Part shown: positions 1 through 7,621 of the stretch, in pieces
Position numbering within the stretch: position 1 is the first letter of the stretch
Layout of the letters: each line of letters begins with the position of its first letter
DNA from: Faucicola sp902506225
GTDB taxonomy: Bacteria; Pseudomonadota; Gammaproteobacteria; Pseudomonadales; Moraxellaceae
Direction of reading: 5' to 3'
DNA: 64,000 bases
Assembly (NCBI GenBank): GCA_902506225.1
Contig: LR733345.1
Location: 1,984,001 to 2,048,000 of the forward strand
Position numbers and translations under genes: made by a program
Notes under the pieces: generated by a model
What the model was told of the DNA's origin: nothing
Seen by the model: the letters and a program-made list of their open reading frames with translations, nothing else
The model's database searches: none

Positions 1-1962
1 ACTGAAGTGCCTACTAATACTACATTAGAAGTTGGTGGCTCCACCAATGTTTCTTTAATTGTTACTGATGAAAATGGTGTAGTACAACCAAATACCACTG
101 TTAACTTCACCAATAATTGTGGCACATTCACTGAAGATTCAGTAATGACCAATAGCGAAGGTGTAGCAACCACTACTTACTCTGCAATAAAGGCTGATGG
201 TAGCCTATGTACAGACGCGTCTGTTATTATCACTGCCTCAACTACTACCGGTGTTTCTGCCAATACTTCTATTAACTTGACTCCAATAGTAGGTAACTCT
301 ATCGCCTACACGACGACAGGAGCAGTGAATCTAGGCGCAAGTAATAGTGGTTCATCAACATCAGGTCAAATCGAATTTACTGTGTATTCAAATGGTAAAC
401 CTGCCGCTAACCAAGATGTCATCATTACTAAAACCTATGCTCCACTCGATTTCAGTTTTGTTAAACTTGGCAATCAATCGGCACAAACAGTAAAAAGTGA
501 TAGTAATGGTAAGGTTAATGTAACGCTTTATCCTGGTGCATTGCCTGGACCTGTTGAATTAAAAGCCACTTTAGCAACTAATTCGACTATCACTGCACTC
601 TCTAAAGATGTTGCAGTTGCGACAGGGCGTGCTACCCAAAACGGCATGAGTGTCTCTCTAACCAAAAATACTTTAGCAGTTGGCGTGGACGGTGACACAA
701 CAGAAGTAACGGTACGTTTAGTTGATAGAGTTGGCAATGCAGTACCTGATGGTACGGTGGTAAGCTTTGTTTCTGAAGGTGGTAAAATTACACCTAACTG
801 CTCAACCGTTGATGGTGCCTGTTCTGCTACATTTTCTACTCAAAATCCGCGTAGTGATGGTAGATTGTCTGTTGTAGCTTATGTCGAAGGTGATAAATCT
901 TATATTGATACCAATGGAAATAACAAATTCGATATTGGTGAGCCATTAAGTCACAATATTGGCAGTTTCTATCGTGATGACAATGAAAATGGCGCTCATG
1001 ATTTAGGTGAGTATGTTTATATTCGTCCAATTACAGGCTCGCCATTAGCTTGTGGCACTTCTTCATTTGGTCAACCAAATTTAGTTACCCAAATTTTAAG
1101 TGTAAATCCCTTATCCACGGTCACACACCAGTGTGACAACCAATTAGAAGCTGTATTACGTTATCAATTCGTCTTAGGACTAGCTGGAAACGTGCCTGTA
1201 TATGATGATAATTCTCCAACTGATTCTACACCAGAGAACTTAACATACACCTTACCCGTCAATGCAATCAATACGCCTATAAAGTATAGTTTTGATATGT
1301 TTGGTAATAGTGCTAGAACAGTGTCTATGCCAGCAGGTACGACAATTAGTGTAAGTGCTGTTGATAAAACTACTTATAATCCTAAAGTCGAAATCGTTAC
1401 TGACACTATAAAGAAAAAAATAGCGGTTAGTGGTGCGGACGCAAATAGTATAGTGACTGTTAGATATGGTACCCAAACTTTAGGAATACAAACTGATAAT
1501 AATGGTTATGGAGAAGTCTCAAATATTTCAATTGAAACGTCAGCAACTCCGACAATCACTAATGGGAAAGGTAGTGCAACGGCAACAAGTTATGTTGCAA
1601 GCAAGAAAATTTTAATATCAGGAGCTGATCCATCTTTATCAAGTATTGTTGTAGATGTGGAAGGAGTTCCTTACAATGTATTTCTTAATAATGGTATCGG
1701 TAGTTTGGCTGGTATTCCTGCTACAGCAACCACTGGTACGGTAAATGATACTAACGTAACTTGTAAAGCTGAGTTTACTGCGGGTGTTTTAACTGTGCCT
1801 AATATAATGAATCTAAGTTTAGCTAATGGTAAAATAATCGATCCGCGTGTTAACTATACTGTAACTTATGAAGATTGCCGAGCAGGAGATCAAATTAAAG
1901 TGACAACAAATGCGCCTTCACCTGCTGCAAATACTTTAACTAGAACCATATATGTACAATAA
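1..1962 (+). CDS. Bacterial Ig-like (Big-1/invasin-type) adhesin, 5' end outside window
   Basis: The reading frame is open from the first base, so only the C-terminal 653 residues are present; the GTG at base 7 is an internal Val, not a start. At least two stretches have the Big-1 pattern of intimin/invasin proteins (about residues 10-95 and 220-285): a 'VTDENG' or 'LVDRVGN' strand, a 'TVNF'/'VVSF' strand and a late Cys. These domains stack as stalks on secreted or surface proteins. Residues 303-314 and 326-337 each match DxNxNxxxDxGE, resembling calcium-coordinating loops. No C-terminal beta-barrel, LPXTG motif or transmembrane helix is visible, so any anchor must be N-terminal and upstream of the window. 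A surface or secreted role is inference; the ligand is unknown. The gene ends at a strong bidirectional hairpin shared with ruvB. Confidence 0.8.
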   Translation, partial: TEVPTNTTLEVGGSTNVSLIVTDENGVVQPNTTVNFTNNCGTFTEDSVMTNSEGVATTTYSAIKADGSLCTDASVIITASTTTGVSANTSINLTPIVGNSIAYTTTGAVNLGASNSGSSTSGQIEFTVYSNGKPAANQDVIITKTYAPLDFSFVKLGNQSAQTVKSDSNGKVNVTLYPGALPGPVELKATLATNSTITALSKDVAVATGRATQNGMSVSLTKNTLAVGVDGDTTEVTVRLVDRVGNAVPDGTVVSFVSEGGKITPNCSTVDGACSATFSTQNPRSDGRLSVVAYVEGDKSYIDTNGNNKFDIGEPLSHNIGSFYRDDNENGAHDLGEYVYIRPITGSPLACGTSSFGQPNLVTQILSVNPLSTVTHQCDNQLEAVLRYQFVLGLAGNVPVYDDNSPTDSTPENLTYTLPVNAINTPIKYSFDMFGNSARTVSMPAGTTISVSAVDKTTYNPKVEIVTDTIKKKIAVSGADANSIVTVRYGTQTLGIQTDNNGYGEVSNISIETSATPTITNGKGSATATSYVASKKILISGADPSLSSIVVDVEGVPYNVFLNNGIGSLAGIPATATTGTVNDTNVTCKAEFTAGVLTVPNIMNLSLANGKIIDPRVNYTVTYEDCRAGDQIKVTTNAPSPAANTLTRTIYVQ

Positions 1963-1980
1963 TTTTTTAAATCATTAACA

Positions 1981-2011
1981 AAAACCCCTTACACAATGTA
2001 AGGGGTTTTTG
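1981..2011. terminator. Bidirectional rho-independent terminator between adhesin and ruvB
   Basis: A perfect 13-bp stem (1981-1993 with 1997-2009) has a 3-nt loop. It is T-tailed on the plus strand and flanked by A's that become a U tract on the minus strand. It lies between two convergent genes and can serve both. Confidence 0.9.
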
Positions 2012-2035
2012 TTTGTCATTACAACATTCAAAAGA

Positions 2036-3019
2036 CTAAGTCAACATCCGCCCCCGTGCGGTACGTACGATATAACCTTGCTGAATCAAATACGGCTCAA
2101 TCACATCTTCAAGCGTGCCTCTATCTTCAGCGAGTGCGGCTGCAATCGACTCAACCCCCGCAGGTCCGCCATTAAAACGCTCCTCTAACATCTCAAGATA
2201 ACGTCTATCAAGATTATCAAGCCCGCGTTTATCAACTGCCAGCATATCGAGTGCGCTATGCGCAATTTCAGCGGTGACGGTACCATCACCTTTAACTTGG
2301 GCATAGTCGCGTACGCGGCGTAGCAACCGATTGGCAATACGCGGTGTACCGCGCGAACGTCTAGCGACTTCGACTGCCCCTTCTTTAGTCATAGGCACGT
2401 TAAGCAATCCAGCCGATCTTGTGACAATGGTCGTTAAGTCCGCCACATTATAAAACTCTAATCGCTGTACAATACCAAAACGGTCACGCAGTGGCGAGGT
2501 CAACAAACCTGCTCGGGTGGTCGCAGCCACCAAAGTAAAAGGGGGCAAATCAAGCTTTATAGAGCGTGCAGCAGGTCCTTCGCCAATCATAATATCAAGC
2601 TGAAAATCTTCCATCGCAGGATACAAGATTTCCTCAATCATCGGGCTTAAACGGTGAATCTCATCAATAAACAGCACATCACCCGGCTCTAGATTGGTCA
2701 GCATCGCTGCCAAATCACCCGCGCGTTCAAGCACAGGACCAGACGTTGAGCGCAAGTTACCGCCCATTTCACGGGCGATAATGTTGGCGAGTGTAGTTTT
2801 ACCCAGTCCAGGCGGTCCAAATATCAAGGTATGGTCGAGCGCTTCTTTTCTCGATAATGCCGCGTTGATAAACACGCCCATTTGTTCTTTGACCACAGGC
2901 TGACCGATATATTCAGCGAGTAACGCTGGACGGATATTATTGTCATTCTGGTCTTCTGAGCGCCCCATCGGACTAATTAGACGTTGCTGCGAATTGGCAC
3001 TTGAAAAAGGTGGAATCAT
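2036..3019 (-). CDS. ruvB: Holliday junction branch migration helicase RuvB
   Basis: RuvB is the AAA+ motor that, with RuvA, drives branch migration of Holliday junctions in recombination and repair. The 327-aa product has the family's usual length. The Walker A motif GPPGLGKTT lies near residues 68-76 and Walker B DEIH at 119-122. The sensor segment ATTRAG and the arginine-finger region (SPLRDRFG) follow, then the C-terminal winged-helix with RGTPRIANRLLRRVRDYA. The N-terminus (about 28 residues before the RPALLAEYIGQ segment) is slightly extended but normal for the group. ruvA and ruvC are not adjacent here. Transcription runs toward the adhesin and ends at the shared hairpin. Confidence 0.97.
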   Translation of the reverse strand: MIPPFSSANSQQRLISPMGRSEDQNDNNIRPALLAEYIGQPVVKEQMGVFINAALSRKEALDHTLIFGPPGLGKTTLANIIAREMGGNLRSTSGPVLERAGDLAAMLTNLEPGDVLFIDEIHRLSPMIEEILYPAMEDFQLDIMIGEGPAARSIKLDLPPFTLVAATTRAGLLTSPLRDRFGIVQRLEFYNVADLTTIVTRSAGLLNVPMTKEGAVEVARRSRGTPRIANRLLRRVRDYAQVKGDGTVTAEIAHSALDMLAVDKRGLDNLDRRYLEMLEERFNGGPAGVESIAAALAEDRGTLEDVIEPYLIQQGYIVRTARGRMLT

Positions 3020-3057
3020 AAGTATTTGACACTAGTTGCAAGTTTTAACGAGGATAA

Positions 3058-3084
3058 TAGCACTGGCAACTCTTGCAAGTGCTA
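3058..3084. repeat. Inverted repeat between ruvB and upstream gene
   Basis: Two 12-nt arms (3058-3069 and 3073-3084) pair with one mismatch around a 3-nt loop. There is no T tract on either side, so this is not a standard terminator. It lies 39 bp upstream of the ruvB start, in the gap after the preceding minus-strand gene, and could affect ruvB mRNA or bind a protein. Confidence 0.5.
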
Positions 3085-3113
3085 TGGGATGTACAGAGAA
3101 AAAGTAAAAAAAT

Positions 3114-3575
3114 TTAGGGCAACACACGCTGCAATGTCATATCACATTGGGTGCCTTTACTATCCTTGCACCACTGCATTTGCTCACCTTGCTGTTTGAC
3201 ATAAGCAACCAAAATATCGCCGGTCTGGTCAACGCGATTGCCAGAACAATCTGTTGCATTGTTATCATATTGGGTCTGAATCGCTAGTGCAGGTAAGCCA
3301 TCGCCTGTGTCAGCATACAAATATTTGCCATACGTAAATTCCTGACCGCTTGAACCGATAAATTGCTGATCGCGCCCAAAATTATACCGCTCTTGGCAAC
3401 TTGGCTGCGCAGCGTCGGTTTTATCAAGTCGCAGCTGCCACTGTCCTGCGATATTTGGCAAAATATGCGTCGACACTTGCGCCACTTGCTGTTGGGTTTT
3501 GCTATCATCGGGCAACGTACCCCCCATTGCTAGACTGGTTAAAATGCCTATCAACGAAATATTCATGAAGTCCAT
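3114..3575 (-). CDS. Secreted hypothetical protein, 153 aa
   Basis: I do not recognise a family. The N-terminus (MDFMNISLIGILTSLAMGG) looks like a short signal peptide, with a hydrophobic stretch at about residues 4-17. The mature part holds four Cys (in PSCQERYNFG, ATDCSGNR, MQWCKDS and TQCDMTLQ), which could form two disulfides in the periplasm. The start is supported by an AAAGGA Shine-Dalgarno sequence about 11 nt upstream; a second ATG three codons later is possible. The order GQWQLRLD ... CQERYNF ... CDMTL resembles small inhibitor-like or beta-barrel periplasmic proteins, but I assign no function. It lies upstream of ruvB on the same strand, 94 bp away. Confidence 0.6.
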   Translation of the reverse strand: MDFMNISLIGILTSLAMGGTLPDDSKTQQQVAQVSTHILPNIAGQWQLRLDKTDAAQPSCQERYNFGRDQQFIGSSGQEFTYGKYLYADTGDGLPALAIQTQYDNNATDCSGNRVDQTGDILVAYVKQQGEQMQWCKDSKGTQCDMTLQRVLP

Positions 3576-3995
3576 CGTTATTTTGTTCCTTTTATCATGC
3601 CATCTTTATAAGCTAACAACCCAACTCATCTACCAGTTCTCAATCAGCCAATTCTCACTCAGCGATGTTAGCACTGACCTTTATAGTAACTTTTAACAAC
3701 TTTTGGTATTTGGGGTTAATATTCAAAGATATTCAAAATATTAAAGGCTAAATTATTCTGCTGTTAATGGGGTCAGCACGCAAAAATTTAACCCAAAACC
3801 ACAAAAATTATTTAAGCACTTTATTTAACTACTTAAAGTTTCATATTCATCAGTGGCTTTAATCATACTTGCTTTTGGCTTTATTTGCTATAACACAATA
3901 ATGCTCATAATGCAGTCTTGCCAAAACATCAGGCGCTCATAAAATCTGTGCAAATTTGCTTGTCAAAAAGTTAAAAACCCAGCATAATAACCGAA
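3576..3995. other. AT-rich non-coding region upstream of the glycine riboswitch
   Basis: About 420 bp with no convincing gene on either strand. It must contain the promoter of the riboswitch-gcvT transcript and that of the minus-strand gene starting at 3575. I see several AT-rich -10-like hexamers but no promoter with both boxes well placed. Confidence 0.5.
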
Positions 3996-4270
3996 GATTT
4001 CAGGAGAGAATGTTGTTTTGTTTTTCATCAAATTATGAAATACCAAAACCATCACCGAAGGCGTAAAGACCCTATAATCGCTCAGGTAAAAGGACTGGAA
4101 TCGTAATTTTTGGCAGTGGCGTATGCACTGCATCAAAATATAACAAATCTGGAGAGTGTATTGCTTTGCAATACCACCGAAGGGGAAAAGATTGACTTGT
4201 CTATCTGTACTGTAAGCTATACTACAAGAAATTGACAAGTCGATTGAAAATCTCAGGTAACAGGACAGAT
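3996..4270 (+). promoter_or_regulatory. Tandem glycine riboswitch (two aptamers)
   Basis: Two consecutive glycine aptamer cores are readable. Aptamer I (about 3996-4102) has GGAGAG at 4003-4008, CACCGAAGGCGTAAAG at 4053-4068 and CTCAGGTAAAAGGACT at 4081-4096. Its P1 stem pairs 3996-4003 with 4095-4102, with one G-U pair. Aptamer II (about 4147-4270) has GGAGAGTG at 4151-4158, CACCGAAGGGGAAAAG at 4175-4190 and TCTCAGGTAACAGGACAG at 4251-4268; its P1 pairs 4147-4151 with 4266-4270. These are the conserved glycine riboswitch blocks. The RNA lies in the leader of gcvT, the expected position for glycine-induced expression of the cleavage system. The 150 nt before the gcvT start would hold the expression platform. 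Confidence 0.95.
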
Positions 4271-4418
4271 AGGGCTGATAGCTACCGACATCAGGTTGGA
4301 TTAGTTTTAGTGCTCTATTGATGTGTGATGTTTAGATTTAGCGTTTTATCCCACGCTGTTAAAACCTCAAATCAAACATCAAACCGTTATTTGATTTTTA
4401 CCCACTCAAGGATTTGCC

Positions 4419-5552
4419 ATGTCAGCCACAGACAAGCCTTTAAACCGCACCCCTTTTTATCAATCCCATATCGATAGCAACGGCAAAATCGTTGACTTCT
4501 CTGGTTGGGAATTGCCTATCCATTATGGCTCACAGATTCAAGAACATGACGTTGTGCGTGCGGATGCGGGCATGTTTGACGTGTCACATATGGTCGTGAC
4601 TGACATCGCCGGCAAAGACGCCAAAGCTTGGCTGCAAAAACTGCTTGCCAATGATGTCGCCAAACTCAAATTTGTCGGTAAAGCGCTTTATTCTGCCATG
4701 CTAAACGAGAACGGCGGTGTGATTGATGACTTAATTGTCTACCGGATGAACGATGCAGAGACCGAGTACCGTATCGTCTCAAATGCTGCCACCCGTGATA
4801 AAGATTTGGCACAGTTTGACAAAATCGCCAAAGACTTTGCCGTCACCATTACCGAGCGCCCAGAACTTGCTATGCTTGCGGTGCAGGGCCCGAATGCTCT
4901 GCAGAAACTGAGCCAAGCCAAACCAAATTGGGCTGATAGCCTAGCCACCTTAAAACCATTTGTGGGCAAAGACTTGACCGACATCGAAGGCGCAGATTGG
5001 TTTGTGGCGCGTACCGGTTATACGGGTGAAGATGGCGTTGAAGTCATTTTGCCACAAGCCGAGGCCTCAGCGTTTTTTACCTTACTTAAAGACCATGGCA
5101 TCGCCCCAGCAGGATTAGGTGCCCGTGATACATTACGTCTTGAAGCGGGCATGAATTTGTACGGGCATGAGATGGATGAAACTATCAATCCATATGAATG
5201 CGGTATGGCCTGGACGTTAGCGGTAAAAGATGATCGGGATTTCGTGGGTCGTGAGGCTATGCAAGCCAAACAAGAGCAAGCGATTGCTGAGGGTAATGAC
5301 GTCATGCAAGTAGGTTTAGTGCTAGAGTCTCGTGGGGTACTGCGTGAAGGCATGACGGTCACGCTAGACAATGGCAAAACTGGGGTCATCACCAGCGGCA
5401 CTTTTAGCCCAAGCCTAAAACAATCGATTGCCATTGCCCGTATTCCAAAGACGACCGATACCGCAGCCACCGTTGATTTGCGGGGTACACCGACGCCAGT
5501 ACGTATCATTTCGTTACCGTTTGTTAGAAATGGCAACAAACAATTCAACTAA
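4419..5552 (+). CDS. gcvT: Aminomethyltransferase (glycine cleavage T protein)
   Basis: The T protein transfers the methylene group from the aminomethyl-lipoyl arm of GcvH to tetrahydrofolate, giving 5,10-methylene-THF and ammonia. The 377-aa length is normal. Family landmarks are the N-terminal FDVSHM segment, the central GYTGEDGVEV, and ARDTLRLEAGMNLYGHEMD with the Asp that faces folate. The C-terminal barrel has GVITSGTFSPSLKQSIA. The start follows AAGGA by about 7 nt. It is the first gene after the tandem glycine riboswitch, so expression should rise with intracellular glycine. gcvH and gcvP lie downstream but are separated from gcvT by other genes and hairpins. Confidence 0.97.
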   Translation: MSATDKPLNRTPFYQSHIDSNGKIVDFSGWELPIHYGSQIQEHDVVRADAGMFDVSHMVVTDIAGKDAKAWLQKLLANDVAKLKFVGKALYSAMLNENGGVIDDLIVYRMNDAETEYRIVSNAATRDKDLAQFDKIAKDFAVTITERPELAMLAVQGPNALQKLSQAKPNWADSLATLKPFVGKDLTDIEGADWFVARTGYTGEDGVEVILPQAEASAFFTLLKDHGIAPAGLGARDTLRLEAGMNLYGHEMDETINPYECGMAWTLAVKDDRDFVGREAMQAKQEQAIAEGNDVMQVGLVLESRGVLREGMTVTLDNGKTGVITSGTFSPSLKQSIAIARIPKTTDTAATVDLRGTPTPVRIISLPFVRNGNKQFN

Positions 5553-5666
5553 GATTTTATCATGATATGATGGATTTAGCGCTTATTAATGAACCATATT
5601 CAAATGATTAGTCAGCGTAATTTGAAAAATCGATAATAAATTCATCATACTTTAGAAGGTAAAATC

Positions 5667-6053
5667 ATGAAAAAGTTACTCTTTGTTGTACCGTTTTTGG
5701 CAAGTTTGGCGGCCTGTACTTCAACCCCAGTGGCACAGCCTAGTCCATCACAAGTGTTGGCAATTCAGGCAAATTCACAAACCTTTAAATGTGACAATAA
5801 CACTGAAGTTGTTGCGTTCTATGGTCAAGAAAACGGCAGCAATGTCGCTAATTTAAAAATCACCTCGCCCATGCTCGGTCTAAACCAAGCGGCGATGGTG
5901 TTAAAACAAGATGTATCAGGCTCGGGTAACCGCTATACCTTGTCGAATGCCACCAAAACTACCATGTATGATTGGCACGTTAAAGGCGCAGAAGGTGCGT
6001 TAACCGTGACCTCACAAGGTCGTGATTATAACTTTGTGTGTAATGCTATTTAA
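5667..6053 (+). CDS. MliC/PliC-like lipoprotein (putative lysozyme inhibitor)
   Basis: This 128-aa protein starts with a clear lipoprotein signal: MKK, a hydrophobic core and lipobox LAAC with Cys17 as the lipidated residue. The mature domain begins with FKCDNN and ends with YNFVC, so one disulfide can clamp its two ends. Between them lie a 'VLKQDVSGSGNRYTL' segment and a 'YDWHVKGAEGALTV' segment, the same order as in the membrane-bound C-type lysozyme inhibitor fold (MliC, PF09864). The similarity was judged by eye, so function is an inference. It sits between gcvT and gcvH on the same strand and is followed by a strong terminator, an odd place for a cell-envelope gene. Confidence 0.6.
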   Translation: MKKLLFVVPFLASLAACTSTPVAQPSPSQVLAIQANSQTFKCDNNTEVVAFYGQENGSNVANLKITSPMLGLNQAAMVLKQDVSGSGNRYTLSNATKTTMYDWHVKGAEGALTVTSQGRDYNFVCNAI

Positions 6054-6098
6054 TCTGATTCACTTGTTGAATGGGTTAAACCGCTAAGTTATTTTAAG

Positions 6099-6133
6099 TT
6101 TGGTCGATATACATTGTATCGACCAAATTTTTG
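6099..6133 (+). terminator. Rho-independent terminator after the MliC-like gene
   Basis: A perfect 11-bp stem (6099-6109 with 6117-6127) is followed by a run of T's. It would stop transcripts coming from the riboswitch/gcvT promoter before gcvH. Confidence 0.85.
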
Positions 6134-6151
6134 TTACTCAGTTTGTTAAAT

Positions 6152-6181
6152 TACTTAGCTTTTAAATACTAGGCTTTTAAA
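6152..6181. repeat. 15-bp tandem duplication upstream of gcvH
   Basis: TACTTAGCTTTTAAA (6152-6166) is followed directly by TACTAGGCTTTTAAA (6167-6181), differing in the middle. Confidence 0.8.
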
Positions 6182-6267
6182 AATGTTTAGTAAAAAGGTG
6201 CCAAGTGTGACTGCTTGGCTGACAGCCTTTTATTTTCACCCCTACTTTCGCTTTGAGGAAAATAGTT

Positions 6268-6648
6268 ATGAGCAATATTCCAGCAGATTTAAAATATGTG
6301 GCTAGTCATGAATGGTTACGCCAAGAAGAAGACGGTACTATCACTGTGGGTATTACTCACCATGCCCAAGACTTGCTCGGTGATATCGTGTATGTTGAAT
6401 TGCCTGAAGTGGGTGAACACGTTGACGTGGATGCTGAAATTGCGGTCGTCGAATCGGTGAAAGCTGCCTCGGATGTCTACGCGCCCATTGCTGGTGAAAT
6501 CCTAGCGGTCAATGAAGCCTTGGTAGATGCGCCAGAAACCATTAATGAAGACCCTTATGGCGAAGGTTGGTTCTTTAAAATTAAACCAGACAACGCCGAT
6601 GATTACCAAGGCTTGATGGACGCAGACGAGTACCAAGATAGCATTTAA
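6268..6648 (+). CDS. gcvH: Glycine cleavage system H protein
   Basis: GcvH carries the lipoyl arm that shuttles the aminomethyl group between GcvP, GcvT and the L protein. The 126-aa product contains the lipoylation segment ESVKAASD with Lys65, and the conserved SHEWL near the N-terminus. I place the start at ATG 6268 because GAGGAA lies about 9 nt upstream. The frame could begin at a TTG at 6253, but that codon is directly next to the ribosome-binding site. A terminator precedes the gene, so it probably has its own promoter. Confidence 0.96.
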   Translation: MSNIPADLKYVASHEWLRQEEDGTITVGITHHAQDLLGDIVYVELPEVGEHVDVDAEIAVVESVKAASDVYAPIAGEILAVNEALVDAPETINEDPYGEGWFFKIKPDNADDYQGLMDADEYQDSI

Positions 6649-6693
6649 TTATCTTTATCTCATAGTTTTTATCTCGTCTTTTTATAGACTCTA

Positions 6694-6721
6694 GCTAAGG
6701 TAGTCGCGTGATTACCTTAGC
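6694..6721. terminator. Hairpin after gcvH
   Basis: A perfect 9-bp stem (6694-6702 with 6713-6721) with a 10-nt loop lies in the gcvH-nitroreductase gap. Only a weak T-rich tail (CTGTTGTCTT) follows, so it may be a leaky terminator or an mRNA-processing or stabilising hairpin. Confidence 0.5.
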
Positions 6722-6779
6722 CTGTTGTCTTATCAATTAACTGTAATGCATTCTTTATTTTGTTAACTTGAGAGCTGCT

Positions 6780-7514
6780 ATGTCAACACTTACCCCGCTT
6801 ACTGACCCAAAACAAGCCAGTTTTTATGAGGTGGTGAGCACTCGCCGTTCGGTACGACGCTTTACCAAAACGCCCATCAGTGATGAGGTGCTAAACGCCT
6901 GTCTCGATATGGCGATGTTAGCGCCTAGCTCAAGTAATTTACAGCCTTGGCAGTTTTTTGTGATTGAATCAGAAGAAAAACGCCAAAAAACTGTGACCTA
7001 TTGCATGAGCCAAAATGCAGCAAAAACCGCCAATAAGCTGATTGTCGTGGTCGCTCGTACTGACACGTGGCGTCAACACGCCAAAGACAATATCAAGTAT
7101 TTTCCTGTCAAACCTGTACCAAAACCCGTGCAAGATTATTATGGCAAGCTCATTCCGCTGACCATGACGCGCGGTGTGATGAATGTGTTCACCCCTGCCA
7201 AATGGGCGCTGACGCAAGCCACTCGCAAAGTCAGAGGTGCGATGGTTGACCCCATCTATGATGCTGACGATCTCAAAAACTGGGCGCTCATTAGCACCTC
7301 ACTGGCAGCCGAGAATTTGATGCTTGCCTTGCGTGCCCACGGTTTTGATAGTTGCCCGATGGGGGGATTTGATGAGCCACAACTCAAAAAATTGCTTGAC
7401 CTCAATGAAGATCAGCATATTTGTATGGTGATTGCTGCCGGTGAACGCGACGAGCGTGGTATCTATAGTGAGCAATACCGTTTTGAGCGGGAGCGCTTTA
7501 TTGTTAAAGTGTAA
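6780..7514 (+). CDS. Nitroreductase-family flavoprotein
   Basis: Members of this family bind FMN and reduce nitroaromatics, quinones or related substrates with NAD(P)H. The 244-aa protein shows the N-terminal FMN phosphate-binding pattern STRRSVRRFT, then LAPSSSNLQPWQF, and later AAENLMLALRAHGFDSCPMGGFD, which line the flavin pocket. About 40 residues between the halves (around KPVPKPVQDYYGKLIPLTM) form the variable substrate-side insert. The start is ATG 6780, chosen over an in-frame TTG twelve bases upstream that overlaps a GAGAG ribosome-binding site. The substrate cannot be deduced. It sits between gcvH and gcvP on the same strand; a role in glycine catabolism is not expected. Confidence 0.85.
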   Translation: MSTLTPLTDPKQASFYEVVSTRRSVRRFTKTPISDEVLNACLDMAMLAPSSSNLQPWQFFVIESEEKRQKTVTYCMSQNAAKTANKLIVVVARTDTWRQHAKDNIKYFPVKPVPKPVQDYYGKLIPLTMTRGVMNVFTPAKWALTQATRKVRGAMVDPIYDADDLKNWALISTSLAAENLMLALRAHGFDSCPMGGFDEPQLKKLLDLNEDQHICMVIAAGERDERGIYSEQYRFERERFIVKV

Positions 7515-7531
7515 TACCGTTAAAGTGTAAT
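7503..7531. repeat. 16-bp tandem duplication over the nitroreductase stop
   Basis: GTTAAAGTGTAAT recurs 16 bp apart (7503 and 7519). The first copy contains the stop codon of the nitroreductase gene. Confidence 0.85.
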
Positions 7532-7621
7532 TTTTATCCATTCAACCGATGTTTGTCATGTTAGCCATGGCAAGACCTGCTATTTTTTTCAATGTTTTAT
7601 CAGACGCTAAAGGAAACTTGA

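Noticed and set aside
1252..1476. Minus-strand ORFs inside the adhesin gene
   Set aside because: They are frame shadows of the repetitive Thr/Ser/Asn-rich adhesin with no start signals or family likeness.
3963..4238. 91-aa minus-strand ORF
   Set aside because: It lies antisense across the tandem glycine riboswitch, whose conserved blocks explain the sequence, and it has no family likeness.
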